Source: Sphingobium sufflavum
GTDB lineage: Bacteria > Pseudomonadota > Alphaproteobacteria > Sphingomonadales > Sphingomonadaceae
Direction: 5' to 3'
DNA length: 64,000 nt
NCBI RefSeq assembly: GCF_021403115.1
Contig: NZ_JAJSSH010000014.1
Span: 1 to 64,000 of the forward strand
Positions within the stretch are counted from its first letter, which is position 1; every line of letters starts with the position of its first letter. Under the pieces are notes generated by a model that had not been told where the DNA came from, searched no databases, and was given only the letters and a program-made list of their open reading frames with translations. Position numbers and translations under genes: made by a program. This document shows, piece after piece, positions 1 to 7,626 of this stretch.

Positions 1-207
1 ATCACGATAGAGATTGTCCGCAAATTCGCCGATCAGACCGGTTTCGTCGTCCATCCCAGACGATGGGTGGTCGAACGGACCTTCGCATGGCTCAACCGCA
101 ATCGCCGCCTCGCCAAGGACTTCGAGCAAACCATCAAATCCGCAACTGCGCTACTCTATGCCGCCGCGGCTATCGTTCTCATCAGGCGCGTCGCTCGTTA
201 CGCATGA
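1..207 (+). CDS. IS5-family transposase, C-terminal end (partial)
   Basis: The frame is open from the first base and ends in TGA at 205-207, giving the last 68 residues of a DDE transposase. The segment [18 protein letters not shown] has the R-(3)-E-(6)-R/K spacing of the C-terminal catalytic glutamate region of IS5-type transposases. The N-terminal part, with the two catalytic aspartates, lies outside the window, so it is not possible to say whether the element is intact. The enzyme would cut and join IS ends. Its position next to the RTX and NOS genes suggests this edge of the accessory region has been reached by insertion elements. Family call is from motif recognition only. Confidence 0.8.
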   Translation: MTIEIVRKFADQTGFVVHPRRWVVERTFAWLNRNRRLAKDFEQTIKSATALLYAAAAIVLIRRVARYA

Positions 208-223
208 GATCCAAGACAGGCTC
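1..223 (+). mobile_element. Right end of an IS5-like insertion sequence
   Basis: The transposase stop codon is followed within a few bases by CAAGACAGGCTC (212-223), which resembles the reverse of the GAGCCTGT-type terminal repeat of some IS5-family (IS427-like) elements. The left end is outside the window, so neither the inverted repeat pair nor a target duplication can be confirmed. The exact right boundary is a guess. Confidence 0.35.
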
Positions 224-438
224 TGAGGATGCGGAGGATCATCGCATAGCACCTGCCCGTACAACGCAGCGGACTCGGCTCCATCCGTTCCCACAGACCG
301 AATTCACTGATGCAACAAGCCAGCTTAGCGCAAAGCAATTCGGACCATGAAGCCAAGCCACATGGTCCGAAGAAAATTAGGTCACTTAATCGCTCGACGA
401 CGTCTTTCAGAAAGGCAAGATCCGTCAGATTCTGGAAT

Positions 439-2403
439 TTAGAGTGCGAAGTCGCTCGCAGTAAGCGTCGTCACACCGCGAGCTGTGATGATGAAATCCG
501 CCACGCCATCGCCATCAACGTCTCCCATGATCGTCGCATTACCATTGGCGACTTCATACCGCAGTTCGCCAGCAACGTTATGGAACGCATTGGTAGCGAT
601 GAAGGTAAAGGCCTCATTCGCCGTAGTGGCGATTTTGGCGTCGATCGCATTGAGATCGATCTTGTCCTGGCCGCGGGTGAAATCGGTGATGATATCGACC
701 ACCCCCTTCTCCGCGACACGGAAGCGGAAGATGTCGTTACCGGCACCGCCAGTCATAATGTCGCTACCCAGACCGCCTTCGAGCACGTCATTGCCCGCAC
801 CACCGATCAGTATGTCGTTGCCCGCACCACCGAGAAGCATGTCGTTCCCATCGCCACCGTCGAGATAGTCGTCGCCATCGTCACCGCGCAGATCGTCATT
901 GCCGTCGCCACCGTAAATCCAGTCGTTGCCTTCACCGCCCTTGATCAGGTCGTTGCCGTCCAAGCCATACAGGATGTCATCGCCAACCGATCCGGTGAGT
1001 TTGTTATCCAATTCATTGCCGATACCCGTCAGCCCGCCCGTAGCCATGCGCAGGTTTTCGACATTCGCGGTCAGCGTATAATTGATGTAGCTGACCACAG
1101 TGTCGTTGCCGCCATTTTCGGCCTCGATCACATGATCGCCTGTACCGCGAACATAATAGCTGTCGTCGCCTGCACCACCGATCAACCTATGCTCGAACAA
1201 ACCATTGCCGTTAAGCACATCATTACCGGCACCGCCTTCCAAGCGGCTCGCGCCAATGGAACTGGCATTCAGGCGGTCATCGCCCGCCGTCCCGTTGACG
1301 ACGATCTCTGCAAAATTACGCCCTACAAGCTGCCCTACGGGAGCGTCATAATAGCCGATCTCGTGATTGAGTTTGCCGACCAGTTCGATGACTTCCTTGA
1401 CGACTGCGCTTGACGCCGCCGCACCGCTCACCGACGGTAGGATCGACGCTGCCATGGCCTTGCCGATTCTGTCGAGCAGAATATTGCCCTCCCGCACTGC
1501 GGTATCGGAATTGATATAGACATAGTCGGTGGCCTGGTTGTTCGACACCGTTGCATTGGTCGCATTCTCAACGCGGATCGTCGACTTCTCATCGCCCAGT
1601 GCAATGACCGTATTGTCGCTGAGGGTCAGACCGTTAACACCATCCACCGAAACACCGTTGTTCATGCCACCGATGATCGTGTTCCCGGTGATCGTGACAT
1701 TCTGATAGGGCAGCGTGTCGAAGGTGTCGCGCATGAAGACGCCCTGCACCTGCTCGCCCTTGCCCTGCACGAACATATTGTCCGAAATGGTGATATTACT
1801 GGCCGATGCCGTGGTATTCGTCGTCCAGAACTGGATGGCATCGGGATGATCGCCCGCTTCCGGGTAGAAATCCGTAAAGACATTCTTTGAAATCATGACG
1901 TTGGACGTACCGCCACCACGAATACCATCGGTGCGTAAGTCATGGAAGCTATTGCCCGTCAGCGTCATGCCGTCATTGTCGAGGAACGAGATGCCATGCT
2001 GAACGTTGGAAAACTCGCTGTTCGTCACAGAGACATTGGTGCTGCCGCGCAGCATGAACGGCGAGACATCACTGATCCCCTTGTCGGTGCCATGGACATT
2101 CACATGGTCGAAAGCGACATTGGCGGAGTTCAAAACCAGAAAGTTGGAACTGCCCTGCGCTTCTGACGCGGGCAGGTCCAGATTGCTGAAGACGAGGTTC
2201 GTGCTACCCTTAACCGCAATGTTCTTTACGATCGCGGGATCGGATGGGTTGGCCGAAGTGATCGTGACGGCACTGGAATAGTCTTTATTGGTGATAGTGA
2301 TCTTCGCGTAAGTCCCGCTGGCAAGGAGGATCGTGTCGCCTCCCGTGGCCTTTGCGATTGCTGCGGCAAGCTGCACGTCGTTCGATACCGAGAAAGTCGT
2401 CAA
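439..2403 (-). CDS. Secreted beta-helix protein with C-terminal RTX calcium-binding repeats
   Basis: A 654-residue protein with two halves. Residues ~1-310 are a right-handed parallel beta-helix of the kind found in polysaccharide lyases and mannuronan epimerases, with repeated N-x-I/V-x-x-N ladders such as ISKNVF, ISDNMF and ITGNTI. Residues ~375-560 hold glycine/aspartate nonapeptides (GGAGNDVL, YGGDGNDDL, LIGGAGNDV) that bind calcium. The end matches the serralysin-type C-terminal domain, finishing in TLTASDFAL, which acts as an uncleaved type I secretion signal. There is no Sec signal. No ABC exporter or membrane-fusion gene is visible nearby, so it would need an exporter encoded elsewhere. 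Substrate is unknown; an exopolysaccharide-modifying enzyme is a fair guess. It is transcribed away from the NOS operon. Confidence 0.85.
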   Translation of the reverse strand: MTTFSVSNDVQLAAAIAKATGGDTILLASGTYAKITITNKDYSSAVTITSANPSDPAIVKNIAVKGSTNLVFSNLDLPASEAQGSSNFLVLNSANVAFDHVNVHGTDKGISDVSPFMLRGSTNVSVTNSEFSNVQHGISFLDNDGMTLTGNSFHDLRTDGIRGGGTSNVMISKNVFTDFYPEAGDHPDAIQFWTTNTTASASNITISDNMFVQGKGEQVQGVFMRDTFDTLPYQNVTITGNTIIGGMNNGVSVDGVNGLTLSDNTVIALGDEKSTIRVENATNATVSNNQATDYVYINSDTAVREGNILLDRIGKAMAASILPSVSGAAASSAVVKEVIELVGKLNHEIGYYDAPVGQLVGRNFAEIVVNGTAGDDRLNASSIGASRLEGGAGNDVLNGNGLFEHRLIGGAGDDSYYVRGTGDHVIEAENGGNDTVVSYINYTLTANVENLRMATGGLTGIGNELDNKLTGSVGDDILYGLDGNDLIKGGEGNDWIYGGDGNDDLRGDDGDDYLDGGDGNDMLLGGAGNDILIGGAGNDVLEGGLGSDIMTGGAGNDIFRFRVAEKGVVDIITDFTRGQDKIDLNAIDAKIATTANEAFTFIATNAFHNVAGELRYEVANGNATIMGDVDGDGVADFIITARGVTTLTASDFAL

Positions 2404-2476
2404 GATCGCGATCCTTTGTCGATGCGAGCGGCCCGGCTATTGAGCGCTCCGCATGTTGTCCTTGACGACCTTTTTA

Positions 2477-2591
2477 CCTACCGAGATTTACCCAACGGCG
2501 GATGAGTTAGATTAAGCCCGCGGTAGGTATAGAAATACGAAACCTCCTAAAAATGCCGTATTCACTGACGTTTTTACGGCACTGCGGTAGG
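2477..2591. promoter_or_regulatory. Three CGGTAGG heptamers upstream of the RTX gene
   Basis: CGGTAGG is present at 2521-2527 and 2585-2591, and as its complement CCTACCG at 2477-2483. All lie within 190 bases of the RTX start codon on the side where its promoter must be. Repeated heptamers in a low-GC promoter region suggest a regulator binding site, but no regulator gene is adjacent and the repeats are short. Confidence 0.3.
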
Positions 2592-2794
2592 CACATATCG
2601 GCCACTGCCCTAGGATTTTCTGACGAAAAATTAGGTAACCTTAGTTTTTACCAAAATGCCGCAGCCATCGGCAAATTATGGTCAATATTTGTTGTCATCT
2701 TATCAGCCAAGACAGTAACCGCATGTAGGCACCCCCATCGACGAAACCCCTGACGGAGGCCATTAACTCGCGCCCCTTTCGTGAAGGTGCCGAA

Positions 2795-2857
2795 ATGAGC
2801 GGTACAGAACACGGCCGGAGCATCCCTCGATCAGGAATATCTCTACGTCGGAACTGA
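2795..2857 (+). CDS. Possible 20-residue peptide upstream of the radical SAM gene
   Basis: ATG at 2795 is preceded by GAAGG at 2783-2787 with 7-nt spacing, and the frame closes with TGA at 2855-2857. The peptide is basic and Ser/Arg/Gly-rich (begins MSGTEHGRSIP). It lies 316 bases before the radical SAM start. It is noted because radical SAM modification operons often have a short precursor gene just upstream. Nothing else supports it: there is no leader-core organisation and no recognisable precursor family. It may well be chance. Confidence 0.15.
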   Translation: MSGTEHGRSIPRSGISLRRN

Positions 2858-3172
2858 TGTCCTGCGCTTCAAAAGGAAGGAATTAAAGGCTATCGGTGGG
2901 CGCTCCTGCCTAGCTGCACGGCGACACCTCATGTTGCTGGCGCCATCCGACGCATCCCACAAGCCAAATCCCGCATAACTGCACCTTGAATTTCACAAGG
3001 CCAACCTCAAACCGGCTGCCCCTCCATCTCAGGCCATCCGTCATCCACCCAACAACAGAATGCAATTCGTCTCACGCCGATACGGCTGATCCAACCTTTC
3101 GCCTTCCATTGCGGAAAGCCCATGCTATTATGATAAAGTTCAGCAATATATTGTTACTGGAGTTTTATCCGA

Positions 3173-4684
3173 ATGCTCGTTTCGGAGAACGAAATATATT
3201 GCCTCTCCGCCAATCGCGGCCATCGAACCTTATTAGTTGACCTCAACAATTTCGCTTCATTTCCGACATTGGCGGTTGGCATATTGGTGGCCGCCCTTCG
3301 CAATGCCGGGCATCGCGTCGACCTGATGGTTCCCTTGGCCTATGATGTCCCAGCCAGCGCACGGGAGAAACCTGACCGATTGCATCACCACATGATGCGC
3401 AAGGTGCATTTGTCCACCGCCCCCGGCACCCGTATATTAAGGGACAGACTGCGCTCGCTCTACTACGCACGACAGCGGCGTCCCCATGCGACGGTTATCC
3501 GTGAGGTCACCCGTGCGCTGGATCAGAAACCGGACATTTTATTATTGTCCGCCTATCTCCAGCATCATGAAACCGTTGTGGAATTGTGTCGCCTTGCCAA
3601 ACTACGCAATATCCCCGTGCTGCTGGGCGGCCCTGCGTTCAATCTGAAAGGCACGGTCGAAGCATGGCGCAGCATGCCAGGCCTCACCGCCATCTACGGC
3701 GGCGAGGCCGATCTGTCGGTCCCGGATCTGGTCAGCGCCATTGTGGAACGGAAGGACTTGCGAGACATTCCAGGCGTTGTGCTGCCGGATGGTAGTGGCA
3801 ACAGCTATGCACCGCCATTACGCGAACTCGACAAGTCGCCCGTTCCCGATTTCACGGATTTCCCGTGGGATCGCTATCCGGTTCGAATCATCCCGATCAT
3901 GACGGGACGAGGGTGCCAATGGGCACGGTGTCTCTTCTGTTCCGATGTCGTATCGGCAAACGGGCGCACGTTCCGTACGCGCAGCCTAGAGATAGTGCTG
4001 CATGAAATGCGGGAGCAATCGCACCGCTACGGCACATCGAATTTCCTGTTTCTCGACCTAAAGCTGAACTCCAATCCGCATCTGCTGCGCGGCTTGGTGG
4101 AGAATGTGCAGATGGTGGTCCCCGGCGCGCAGTGGATCGGCACGGTCCATGTCGATTTGCGCAAGGACAATGGCCTCACCCGGTCGGAACTGCGCGCTGC
4201 CGCCAGTGCTGGGATGCGGCGAGTCAGCTTCGGCCTGGAGTCGGGCAGTCAGCGGATGCTCGACCTGATGGACAAAGGCGCATCGGCCGAGGCCAACGAA
4301 ACCTTCATCAATCATGCCAGTGAGGCCGGTATCTCCGTCCGCTGCACCATGTTCAAGGGCTTTCCCGGCGAACAGGCGGATGATCTGGAAAGAACCGCCG
4401 ACTTTCTAGTCCGTAACAGCCGGCATATCGATCGCATTCGCTTCAACGATTTCTCGATCCTGGAAGACACTCCGATCTGGAACAGTATCATGAGCGGAGG
4501 GAACGGCTATCCCGACATCCGCATGCTGGGTACGGACGCTGCGCATGCCCGACTGCGCTATGCCCAATCCAGCGGGAAAGGCGCAGCCTATCGCAAGGCC
4601 ATGAGCCGCGTGCTGTCTGCCGTCTATGCCATCAATCGCCGCCCGCTACGCGACGAAGCCCGCATGTTCGATGGTTTGATGTAA
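3173..4684 (+). CDS. B12-binding-type radical SAM protein
   Basis: A 503-residue protein in two parts. Residues ~18-200 resemble the Rossmann-like cobalamin-binding domain of class B radical SAM enzymes (starts RTLLVDLNNF; later VLLGGPAF and YGGEADLSVPDL). No DxHxxG cobalamin-ligating motif is seen, which is usual in this class. Residues ~236-440 are the radical SAM barrel, with cluster cysteines C248, C253 and C256 in GCQWARCLFC, a CX4CX2C spacing rather than the common CX3CX2C. Such enzymes often methylate unactivated carbon or phosphorus. ATG at 3173 is preceded by CTGGAG ending at 3162. It is the first gene of the operon; the NOS gene starts 2 nt after its stop. Substrate is unknown. Confidence 0.85.
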   Translation: MLVSENEIYCLSANRGHRTLLVDLNNFASFPTLAVGILVAALRNAGHRVDLMVPLAYDVPASAREKPDRLHHHMMRKVHLSTAPGTRILRDRLRSLYYARQRRPHATVIREVTRALDQKPDILLLSAYLQHHETVVELCRLAKLRNIPVLLGGPAFNLKGTVEAWRSMPGLTAIYGGEADLSVPDLVSAIVERKDLRDIPGVVLPDGSGNSYAPPLRELDKSPVPDFTDFPWDRYPVRIIPIMTGRGCQWARCLFCSDVVSANGRTFRTRSLEIVLHEMREQSHRYGTSNFLFLDLKLNSNPHLLRGLVENVQMVVPGAQWIGTVHVDLRKDNGLTRSELRAAASAGMRRVSFGLESGSQRMLDLMDKGASAEANETFINHASEAGISVRCTMFKGFPGEQADDLERTADFLVRNSRHIDRIRFNDFSILEDTPIWNSIMSGGNGYPDIRMLGTDAAHARLRYAQSSGKGAAYRKAMSRVLSAVYAINRRPLRDEARMFDGLM

Positions 4685-4686
4685 TC

Positions 4687-5961
4687 ATGCCCTCCGACCG
4701 TTATATTTCTTCTGATCCTGTTCGGAGGCGGCTTCGTCGCCTGTCGCAAGGCGAACGGCGGGAGGAAGCTGTCGCCTTCATCCGCCAATATGCGCGGGAG
4801 GTCGGTATGGCCGACGAGCCATTGCGCCTGCGGATAGCGGAAATTTGCGATGCCCTCCGCCGCACCAATCATTATGTCCATACACCGGAGGAACTGTCCT
4901 TTGGCGCGCGCATCGCATGGCGTAATCACGCGCGCTGCGTGGGAAGGCTGACCTGGAAGTCGCTTCGCGTTCATGATCATCGCCACATTGCGGCACCTGC
5001 AGCAGTACTCGAACAGACAATGGCGGACCTGAAGGCAGCGTTCAATGGTGGGCAGATACGCTCTTCCATCTCCATCTTTGCCCCAGCAACGGACAAAAGC
5101 CTCCCCTCCACGTTCGAGAGTTCGCAAATTTTCCGTTATGCTGGTTATGCGACTGCCGACGAAGGCGTCATGGGCGACCGGGCGAATATCGAGTTGACGC
5201 ATACCGCGCGGCAACTCGGCTGGCAGCCACCGGAAACGCCCGGACCATTTGACCTGCTGCCAGTCATCCTGCGGGACCAGAATGGTGGTCGGCATGCCTT
5301 CGCCATTCCACCCAGCACCGCACGGGAAGTCCTGATCGAACATCCGACGCGCCCCGATCTAGCCGCTCTCGGCCTGCGCTGGTACGCCGTACCGATAGTC
5401 AGCAATATGGCATTGACTATCGGGGGGATCGATTATCCCTGCGCGCCCTTCAACGGCTATTATCTCGCAACGGAAATCGCGTCCCGCAACCTGGTCGATG
5501 CCAAGCGTTACGATCTTCTGGAACCTATCGCTCATGCGCTCGGCCTCGTGACGGACGCGCATGGCCCGGCATTCTGGAAGGACGAGGCTCTGACCGAGTT
5601 GAACCGGGCCGTTCTCCACAGCTTCGAAAAGGCGGGGGTACGGATCATGGATCATCATGAAGTCAGCGCCCAATATATGAACTTCATGCAACTGGAGCAG
5701 CGCGCTGGTCGCACGGCCTCTGGCGAGTGGTCGTGGATCGTCCCGCCACAGGCCAGCGCTGGCTGCCCGACCTTTCACCTGCCCATGACAAACCTGCATG
5801 CGGTCCCCAACTTCTATCATAGCCGCTACATTGATGGCGGGACGCTAAGACTGGATCGCACCCATATGCGGGACGGGAAATGGCGCAGTCGTTATGAACG
5901 GCTGAAACGGCGCTGGCGTGACTGGCGCAGGCGGCGAGACCGTATCTGGCAACGATCATGA
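4687..5961 (+). CDS. nos: Bacterial nitric oxide synthase oxygenase
   Basis: A 424-residue heme-thiolate oxygenase that would turn L-arginine via N-hydroxyarginine into citrulline and NO. The signature ARIAWRNHARCVGRLTW gives the heme-ligating cysteine at C84. The arginine-binding segment reads CAPFNGYYLATEIASRN, with the substrate-binding glutamate at E263; most family members have Trp where this has Y258. The pterin-side segment EWSWIVPP and CPTFH (~348-364) are also present. There is no reductase domain, as in most bacterial NOSs, so a cellular flavodoxin/reductase must supply electrons. The last ~25 residues are an unusual Arg/Trp-rich tail absent from the ~360-residue Bacillus enzymes. 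The stop overlaps the next gene's start (ATGA), implying translational coupling. Confidence 0.93.
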   Translation: MPSDRYISSDPVRRRLRRLSQGERREEAVAFIRQYAREVGMADEPLRLRIAEICDALRRTNHYVHTPEELSFGARIAWRNHARCVGRLTWKSLRVHDHRHIAAPAAVLEQTMADLKAAFNGGQIRSSISIFAPATDKSLPSTFESSQIFRYAGYATADEGVMGDRANIELTHTARQLGWQPPETPGPFDLLPVILRDQNGGRHAFAIPPSTAREVLIEHPTRPDLAALGLRWYAVPIVSNMALTIGGIDYPCAPFNGYYLATEIASRNLVDAKRYDLLEPIAHALGLVTDAHGPAFWKDEALTELNRAVLHSFEKAGVRIMDHHEVSAQYMNFMQLEQRAGRTASGEWSWIVPPQASAGCPTFHLPMTNLHAVPNFYHSRYIDGGTLRLDRTHMRDGKWRSRYERLKRRWRDWRRRRDRIWQRS

Positions 5962-6875
5962 CGGCCACTGTCACCCGACCCGAATACAGCATCGTCATAC
6001 CCCATCGCGACGATCTGGTCGGCCTGAACCGCACACTGGCCGCACTTACATCTCTGTCGCCCTTGTCGCCCTCTTTCGAAGTCATCGTGGCAGACAATGC
6101 CTCCCGACACGGCGGGCATGCAGCCGAACAATGTGCTGCCGCCTATTCCGTGCTGAATGTGCGTGTCATCTCCGTACCGGAGACAGGCGCGGGGCCCGCT
6201 CGCAATGGCGGCGCGAGCATCGCACAGGGGAGCCGCCTAGCCTTTCTGGACTGCGATTGCCTGCCATCCGATCAATGGCTAATCGAGGCGGACGTAGCAT
6301 TGCAACATGCCGATGTTGTGGGTGGTCCCGTAACGGTAACTTTGGGGGAAATCCCTTTAGAGCAAGCGACGCCCGCTGCTCTCTTCGACCTTTTCTATGG
6401 ATTTGACTCTTATCGCAGCTTCCATCGCGATGGTCTGCTGCTAAGCGGCAATCTTGTCATGCCTCGCGCCCTGTTCGATCAGGTAGGAAGCTTCCGGTCC
6501 GGTATTTCGGAAGATCGCGACTGGTGTATCCGTGCCCATGCAATGGGCGCACATCTTTCCTTCTGCCCTGCCCTGAGCATCGAGCATGTCGCCCTCAGCG
6601 ACCCGGATCTGATACTGCGTCGATGGGCGCGGGTGACACGGGAAACCCGGATTTTTTATGCTGCTCATGGCTTCCACTGGACACGATGGATTGGCTACTG
6701 CCTCGCCGTTGCCCTATCGCCTGCCATCCATGGCTGGCGGATTTTTCAGGCAAATCACCTCAAGTCCGCGTCGATGATCCTCAAGATACGCGTTATGCTC
6801 CTGCTGATTCAGGTCCGTCTGTCACGTGCCTGGCTTGGAGTGCGGTTGGTTAAAATCGGCAAGCCGAGGTTCTAG
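5958..6875 (+). CDS. Family 2 glycosyltransferase
   Basis: A 305-residue GT-A-fold transferase. It begins with the nucleotide-sugar site YSIVIPHRDD followed by VIVADNAS (~42-49). The DXD metal-binding motif is DCD at 98-100, and the acceptor/catalytic acidic pair lies in SEDRDW (185-189). A hydrophobic stretch near ~243-262 may anchor the C-terminus to the membrane. The start overlaps the NOS stop by 4 nt, so the two are almost certainly co-translated. Donor and acceptor cannot be read from sequence. In this context it may glycosylate the product of the NOS and radical SAM enzymes, or it may act on a cell-surface glycan. Confidence 0.88.
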   Translation: MTATVTRPEYSIVIPHRDDLVGLNRTLAALTSLSPLSPSFEVIVADNASRHGGHAAEQCAAAYSVLNVRVISVPETGAGPARNGGASIAQGSRLAFLDCDCLPSDQWLIEADVALQHADVVGGPVTVTLGEIPLEQATPAALFDLFYGFDSYRSFHRDGLLLSGNLVMPRALFDQVGSFRSGISEDRDWCIRAHAMGAHLSFCPALSIEHVALSDPDLILRRWARVTRETRIFYAAHGFHWTRWIGYCLAVALSPAIHGWRIFQANHLKSASMILKIRVMLLLIQVRLSRAWLGVRLVKIGKPRF

Positions 6876-6876
6876 C

Positions 6877-7386
6877 CTATTTCCCGTCGAGGCCTTCCTT
6901 AGGATTGGTGAGCAACAGCCATGACATGACCGCGACACCGCAGGCATTCGCAATCGTCAGAGACACTCCGAAGGGGGAGTGATCGAATATGAGTCCCGCA
7001 GCGCACTCGACAATCGCACCCAGAATGAATATCGCCTTGGTGGAAATGAACCAACGGGAACCTAGGAAACCATAGTGCCGATTGCGAGGCAGCCAGTCCT
7101 CCCAGCTTTCTAGTATGGATTGCCGTTCCTGAAGGGTCAGAAGATAGGATTTTATCTGGGCCTGCCGCGCGCCATGATGACACCATATCGCGGAAATCAT
7201 CCCGGAGAATAATATGAAGACCAGGCCGATACTGGCAGCGTGACGCCCCAGAACGATCTGTAAGATCGTCGTTCCAAGAAAAACCAGCGCATTCATGATG
7301 AGGATCAGATTTTGCACGGCCATTCGGAACAACAGTTCCGAGCGCAGGTAGCGCATGTCTTCCACGTCAAACCATCGCGCACTCAT
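6877..7386 (-). CDS. Small multi-pass membrane protein, unknown function
   Basis: About 169 residues from ATG 7386; the open frame extends further upstream, but those codons look non-coding and no strong ribosome-binding site decides the start. Four hydrophobic segments are visible as two hairpins (around LILIMNALVFLGTTILQIVL, IGLVFILFSGMISAIW, AIFILGAIVECAAGLIF and LTIANACGVAVMSWLLL), separated by a polar, possibly helical loop with QERQSILESWEDW. No family is recognised. It converges on the glycosyltransferase gene with 1 base between the two stop codons, which suggests it belongs to the same inserted block, although it is on the other strand. Confidence 0.6.
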   Translation of the reverse strand: MSARWFDVEDMRYLRSELLFRMAVQNLILIMNALVFLGTTILQIVLGRHAASIGLVFILFSGMISAIWCHHGARQAQIKSYLLTLQERQSILESWEDWLPRNRHYGFLGSRWFISTKAIFILGAIVECAAGLIFDHSPFGVSLTIANACGVAVMSWLLLTNPKEGLDGK

Positions 7387-7626
7387 ACTGGCAATATACC
7401 GCAGACTGCATCGTGCGCCACATCCTAATCGGGACATGGCCGTCCCATTCTGGGGGCACCGTACTGGCCGCATGGAAACCAAATAATTTAGAGAGGCGAA
7501 CGCAACTTTCCCATCAGTAAGCTATTATGCACTCAGGGCATTTCGTTAAGGCTTCTGGCGTAAATATGCGGGGGCGGGTAGGATCGCAAACGTCACTGGC
7601 GATCGCTAACCGGATCGCTGCCGGAC

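Larger units (their letters stand above)
2404..3172. other. Divergent intergenic region between RTX gene and NOS operon
   Basis: About 770 bases without a convincing gene, visibly richer in A+T than the rest of the window. It separates the leftward RTX gene from the rightward radical SAM-NOS-GT operon and should hold both promoters. The heptamer CGGTAGG occurs three times near the RTX start (2521-2527, 2585-2591, and inverted at 2477-2483). A short frame with a plausible ribosome-binding site lies at 2795-2857. The 66-codon frame at 2553-2753 has no recognisable features and is not called. Confidence 0.7.

Noticed and set aside
310..1413. 367-codon plus-strand frame with Val/Ala repeats
   Set aside because: Mirror of the glycine/aspartate RTX repeats of the minus-strand gene; repeats with codon periodicity stay open in antisense frames.
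2553..2753. 66-codon frame in the RTX/NOS intergenic region
   Set aside because: No ribosome-binding site, composition typical of AT-rich non-coding DNA, and no recognisable motif.
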